Part shown: piece by piece, positions 5,885-9,024 of the stretch | Layout of the letters: each line of letters begins with the position of its first letter | How positions within the stretch are numbered: the first letter of the stretch is position 1 | Source of the DNA: Xanthobacteraceae bacterium | GTDB taxonomy: Bacteria > Pseudomonadota > Alphaproteobacteria > Rhizobiales > Xanthobacteraceae | Length of the DNA: 9,024 bases | Assembly: GCA_030037185.1 (NCBI GenBank) | Contig: JASHRR010000880.1 | Coordinates: forward strand, 1-9,024 | Reading direction: 5' to 3' | Notes under the pieces: model-generated | The model's input: the letters and a program-made list of their open reading frames with translations, nothing else | Told to the model about the DNA's origin: nothing | The model's database searches: none | Program-made: the position numbers and the translations under genes

Positions 5885-7356
5885 ACGGCCGGCAGCACCA
5901 GCTCCGCCCGTAGCCCGCCAATGGGCGCGTTGCCGAGCTGCAGACTGCCGCCGTAAAGGGCCGCGAGTTCCAGCACGATGGAAAGGCCAAGTCCGGAGCC
6001 CGGTTTGGTTTCATCGAGCCGACGGCCGCGCCGCGCCACCTGTTCGCGCTGCGCCGGGCCAAGGCCAGGGCCATCGTCGTCGATGATGATGCGCACGGTG
6101 GGGGCGCCATCGTAACGCTCGGCCACCACCTCGACGCTCACCCGCATCTGCGCCCACTTGCAGGCGTTATCGACGAGATTGCCAACCATCTCCTCCAGAT
6201 CCTGGCGCTCGCCGTGGAAGCGCACGTCGGCGGGCGCGTCGAGATCGATAACGATGCCGCGGCTTTGATGGATCTTCTCCATCGTGCGGGTCAGTGCAGT
6301 CACGATCGGCACGACACTGGTGATGCCGCCGACCACCTTGAGCCCCGCCGCGAGCCTAGCGCGCTCCAGATGCCGGGCGATCTGGTCGCGCATGATGTTG
6401 GCCTGTTCGGTCACCTTGGCGGCAAGCGGGTCATCGCGCCCGGCGGCCTCATTGACCACGACGGAGAGTGGCGTCTTGAGTGCATGAGCGAGATTGCCGA
6501 CGTGGGTGCGGGCGCGCTCGACGATCTCGCGGTTGGCATCGAGCAGCGCGTTGGTCTCGCGGGCCAGCGGCGCAATCTCGACCGGGAACCGGCCGTCGAG
6601 ACGTTCGGCCGTGCCGGCCCGGATCGCCGCGAGCGCCTCGGAAATCCGCTTGAGCGGCGCGAGGCCGAACCGCACCTGGAACACGGTGATGAGAAGGAGG
6701 ACAGCGGCGAGCGTCCCGAAGGTGACGAGCAGCGCGCGGTCGAACGCGCGCATCTCGTCGTCGATCTCCTGAGGGTCGCCCGCAACCAGGATCAGGTATC
6801 GGCCGTCTTCGCCCAGATCGACGGTACGTTCGATCAGGCGCAGCCGCTGCTCCTCGGGCCCGATCGCGTAGCCATGCCGGGCGCCGTCGGCGCTCGTCGT
6901 CGCGTCCTCGTCGCGCAGCCGGGTGAGCGTCGTATCCCAAAGCGAGCGCGAGGAGCGAACCTCGGTCTTCGGCACGTCAAGCGTCGTAATCTGCCAGTAC
7001 CATCCCGACAACGGCAGATCGAACAACGGCTCGCCGAGCGTCGGCGTCCCGCGGTCGGAGGACTGCTCTGGCGCCGCCACGTCGGCCACCAGCGTGCTCA
7101 AGTAGACACTGAGGCGGCGGTCGAAGGAGCGCTCCACGGCGTCGTGGTAGATGGACGACAGGATGATGCCGGTCGCGACAAGGATGACGACCGTCCAGGC
7201 GGTGGCGGACAGGAACAGACGCAGCGCAAGCGAGTTAGCGCGCATTCGGGCCATATTGAGCCATGTCTCGCGGAGCCATGAACGGGCTTCTCCCGGCCAT
7301 CCACGCCTTTTGCTTTGGAGGGCCGCAAGCAAGACGTGGATGCCTGCGATGGGCAT
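5881..7356 (-). CDS. feuQ: FeuQ-like membrane sensor histidine kinase
   Basis: This 491-residue sensor kinase is the partner of the response regulator immediately upstream. It senses in the periplasm and controls phosphorylation of the regulator from the inner membrane. Order: cytoplasmic N-tail, first membrane helix (about 44-70, RLFLSATAWTVVILVATG), periplasmic domain (about 71-207, with LSGWYWQI and RSSRSLWD as in the FeuQ/PhoQ group), second helix (about 208-230), HAMP linker (to about 283), dimerisation H-box GNLAHALKTPLS with His291, N-box GNLVDNACKW with Asn397, G1-box DDDGPGLG (426-433) and G2-box GSGLGLS (453-459). All kinase boxes are present. The ATG at 7356 is 23 bases after the regulator's stop but has a weak ribosome site. 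The ATGs at 7254 or 7245, just before the first helix, are alternatives (457 or 454 residues). FeuPQ in Sinorhizobium controls cyclic-glucan export and osmoadaptation; the same role here is inference. Confidence 0.9.
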   Translation of the reverse strand: MPIAGIHVLLAALQSKRRGWPGEARSWLRETWLNMARMRANSLALRLFLSATAWTVVILVATGIILSSIYHDAVERSFDRRLSVYLSTLVADVAAPEQSSDRGTPTLGEPLFDLPLSGWYWQITTLDVPKTEVRSSRSLWDTTLTRLRDEDATTSADGARHGYAIGPEEQRLRLIERTVDLGEDGRYLILVAGDPQEIDDEMRAFDRALLVTFGTLAAVLLLITVFQVRFGLAPLKRISEALAAIRAGTAERLDGRFPVEIAPLARETNALLDANREIVERARTHVGNLAHALKTPLSVVVNEAAGRDDPLAAKVTEQANIMRDQIARHLERARLAAGLKVVGGITSVVPIVTALTRTMEKIHQSRGIVIDLDAPADVRFHGERQDLEEMVGNLVDNACKWAQMRVSVEVVAERYDGAPTVRIIIDDDGPGLGPAQREQVARRGRRLDETKPGSGLGLSIVLELAALYGGSLQLGNAPIGGLRAELVLPAV

Positions 7357-7379
7357 AGCTCGGGCGAGGTGAGGGCGAG

Positions 7380-8051
7380 TTAGCGCGCATCGGCCGGGGG
7401 CGTCAGCAGGTACCCGAGGCCGCGTACGGTCTGGATGATCTCGACGCCGAGCTTCTTGCGGATACGGCCGACAAACACCTCGATGGTGTTGGAATCCCGG
7501 TCGAAATCCTGGTCGTAAAGGTGCTCGACAAGTTCGGTCCGCGACACCACGCGGCCGGCATGGTGCATCAGGTAGGACAAGAGCCGGTATTCGTGCGAGG
7601 TGAGCTTGACCGGCGCGCCCGCTACCGTCACCCGCCCGGTGCGGCTGTCGAGCCGTACCGGACCACACAGAAATTCGCTCTTGGCGTGGCCGACCGAACG
7701 GCGCAGCAGCGCGCGAATGCGCGCCAGCACCTCTTCGAGGTGGAACGGCTTTGCCACATAGTCGTCGGCGCCGGCGTCGAATCCCTGCACCTTGTCGCTC
7801 CAGCGGTCGCGCGCGGTGAGCAGCAGCACCGGCATGGCGCGTCCGGCGCGGCGCCACGACTCCAGGACTGAGATGCCGTCCATCTTGGGCAAACCGATAT
7901 CCAGGATAACCGCATCGTAGGGTTCGGTATCGCCGAGGAAATGGCCCTCCTCACCGTCGAATGCGCGATCCACCACATAGCCGGCGTCGGTCAGCGCGGT
8001 CGTCAGCTGCCGGTTCAGGTCGGGGTCATCCTCGACGACGAGGAGGCGCAT
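7380..8051 (-). CDS. feuP: FeuP-like OmpR-family response regulator
   Basis: This 223-residue two-component regulator has a receiver domain (1-115) and an OmpR/PhoB winged-helix DNA-binding domain (about 128-217). The receiver has acidic pocket Glu7/Asp8/Asp9, phosphoacceptor Asp51 in VILDIGLPKMDG, Thr79 and Lys101 (KPFH), so it should be phosphorylated normally. The output domain has LTSHEYRLLSYLMHH, the recognition-helix region DFDRDSNTIEVFVGRIRKKL and the wing TVRGLGYLL. The stretches EEGHFLGDTEPYDAVILDIG and YDQDFDRDSNTIEVF match what I remember of rhizobial FeuP almost exactly, hence the symbol. The ATG at 8051 follows GAGGGAAA at good spacing. The kinase gene follows at 23 bases, so one operon. 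In S. meliloti a small periplasmic inhibitor gene (feuN) lies upstream of feuP; no such gene is visible here. Confidence 0.94.
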   Translation of the reverse strand: MRLLVVEDDPDLNRQLTTALTDAGYVVDRAFDGEEGHFLGDTEPYDAVILDIGLPKMDGISVLESWRRAGRAMPVLLLTARDRWSDKVQGFDAGADDYVAKPFHLEEVLARIRALLRRSVGHAKSEFLCGPVRLDSRTGRVTVAGAPVKLTSHEYRLLSYLMHHAGRVVSRTELVEHLYDQDFDRDSNTIEVFVGRIRKKLGVEIIQTVRGLGYLLTPPADAR

Positions 8052-8566
8052 TTAGGTTTCCCTCTTGGCCGTCTTCGGGGCACGTCACTATGTGCCACTG
8101 CGCGAGCATCGAGAACAAGACGTTTTTCCTGGCCTTCCAGGTTCGTTGCGGGAGAATGCGCTTGGGTTCACAGTACTTTTCGCATCACGTAATACTTGCA
8201 GAATGACGATCAGACGTCCTGCGGATGTGTCCATGACGCGGCGGAATAGACACCAGGAACCGCAGAAGGCTCGCCGGACGGGTAAATTGCAACGCGAAAG
8301 CACGACAGGCCCCAGGCCGGCCAAATGCCTGGCAGCCGCGTCGCAGTCGGACGGCCGATGGAATGCTTCGGGCGATGTCGCGATCGTGGGTGGTGATGCG
8401 GTGAATGGCAGTAGCAGGTCAGCGGGTTTAGCGCCGGCGAAACCGCAGGTGTGGCAGTGCCGGCTTGATCGGCCAGTCTCGGATTTCGCTGCGCTCACTC
8501 CAGGCTACTTGCTATAAGACGCGACAGGCACCGCGCCGCCGTATGGACACGAGGAAAAATAAGCAC
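8052..8566. other. 515-base stretch without a gene, containing the feuP-like leader and promoter region
   Basis: No frame on either strand shows a recognisable protein. The part near 8052-8200 must carry the promoter of the two-component operon. A short inverted repeat GGCAC (8079-8083) / GTGCC (8092-8096) lies about 30 bases upstream of the regulator ATG and could be a leader hairpin or binding site. A GGATTTCGCTGCGCTCACTCC stretch near 8480-8500 resembles the arms of small dispersed repeats seen in related genomes, but is not a clean hairpin here. The end (8550-8570) is relatively AT-rich. Confidence 0.4.
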
Positions 8567-9024
8567 TTAGCCGCAATACTCCATGCAACGGAGCAACGGC
8601 CAGGGCCTTCGGCCCAGGCGACGGGCATGCGCGATAAACATCGTCGTTACCCCGTCAGGGCAGCGTATTGCGGTCAGGTTGGTGCCGATCGCCGGGAACA
8701 CCAAAGCCTCGTCTGGCAGCCGTATCAGCGACAGATCGACTCGACGCCGTCGGGGATACCCGTGACGAGCGCAACGCTCGATTCTTTTGCCTGCGCCGGA
8801 GCTTCACCTCCCTGCGCCGGAGCTTCACCAGGCTCCGCTCGATCTGGAATGTCCTGTAGCCTCATTTGCTCTTTGTTGTCCCGATTCTTCGGCATGAGCT
8901 TTGGCATCCTCAACATTGCGGCTGACGGTTATCAGGCCCGCGTCGAGGTCAATTCGGTCCACCGGAGGGCGAGCCTTTCGTTCCGGCGCATCCCGGTGAA
9001 CGCGCCTGCCGCGACGAGCCCGTA
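8567..9024 (-). pseudogene. Decayed tyrosine recombinase/phage-type integrase, runs off the right edge
   Basis: Minus-strand pieces of one integrase catalytic domain occur in order but in different frames. From the edge: YGLVAAGAFTGMRRNERLAL, where the first Arg of MRR (about residue 13) fits the R-box catalytic Arg of tyrosine recombinases. A frame change follows at about 8950-8960. Next come DLDAGLITVSRNVEDAKA, then (another frame) YRTFQIERSLVKL, then VALVTGIPDGV, and finally VDLSLIRLPDEALVFPA and VTTMFIAHARRLG ending near 8605. The family's next motif, HDLR (His-x-x-Arg), and the catalytic Tyr are missing. The last frame simply runs to TAA at 8567-8569. At least three frame changes and a missing C-terminus mean it is not active. 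It marks an old integrative element; no attachment site or tRNA is visible in the window. Its 5' part lies outside. Confidence 0.75.
8790..8831. repeat. Two-copy 21-bp tandem duplication inside the recombinase remnant
   Basis: CCTGCGCCGGAGCTTCACC occurs at 8790-8808 and again at 8811-8829, with a period of 21 bases. It falls within the integrase segment after SLVKL, where the expected helix is disrupted, so it looks like a local slippage duplication in decaying sequence. Confidence 0.7.

Noticed and set aside
6214..7281. A 355-codon plus-strand frame opposite the histidine kinase
   Set aside because: Low-complexity Arg/Glu/Gly-rich shadow; all kinase boxes are on the minus strand.
7357..7857. 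Upstream extension of the histidine kinase frame by 167 codons
   Set aside because: It lies over the response regulator in another frame, is Arg/Pro/Ala-rich and has no motif. The kinase begins at 7356 or later.
8088..8498. Minus-strand frame of 136 codons upstream of the response regulator, considered as a FeuN-like or zinc-binding protein
   Set aside because: No signal peptide, no regular motif spacing for its Cys residues and no ribosome site. Composition fits a chance frame.

Overview
The window is GC-rich DNA with alphaproteobacterial features. The best clue is a response regulator/histidine kinase pair that reads like FeuP/FeuQ of the Hyphomicrobiales (rhizobia and relatives). Codon use and short C5/G5 hairpin repeats fit a Bradyrhizobium/Rhodopseudomonas-type genome. 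The genus is an inference from remembered similarity, not from a search.

Layout. Positions 1-548 (minus) hold the N-terminal third of an exported PQQ-dependent dehydrogenase that runs off the left edge. Positions 549-948 hold nothing I can assign. Positions 949-2195 (minus) carry two adjacent decayed genes for exported antibiotic-biosynthesis-monooxygenase (ABM, dimeric alpha/beta barrel) proteins. The upstream one has two in-frame TAG stops and about three frameshifts. The downstream one has a palindromic repeat and a frame change in its signal peptide, plus a 3' frameshift. A 182-bp divergent spacer with a nested inverted repeat separates them from an intact Tat-exported alpha/beta hydrolase of epoxide-hydrolase type (2378-3703, plus). 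A convergent multi-spanning membrane protein (3783-about 5534, minus) follows; it carries a repeat-derived in-frame peptide. After about 190-350 bp of poorly coding DNA comes the two-component operon, read right to left: response regulator 7380-8051, then histidine kinase 5881-7356. The right end has a roughly 500-bp stretch without a gene, then a decayed tyrosine recombinase (8567-9024, minus) that runs off the right edge.

How the parts fit. The left half looks like a former exported oxidative module: PQQ dehydrogenase, two exported ABM proteins and a Tat-exported hydrolase arranged around one divergent promoter region. The ABM genes have been lost while both flanking enzymes look intact. 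The two-component operon is a separate housekeeping-type unit. The recombinase remnant next to it marks an old integration event. I saw no CRISPR array, tRNA, rRNA or complete mobile element. The most unusual items are the palindromic C5/G5 element found twice, once read through in-frame inside a membrane protein and once in a broken signal-peptide region, and the concentrated decay of the ABM pair.
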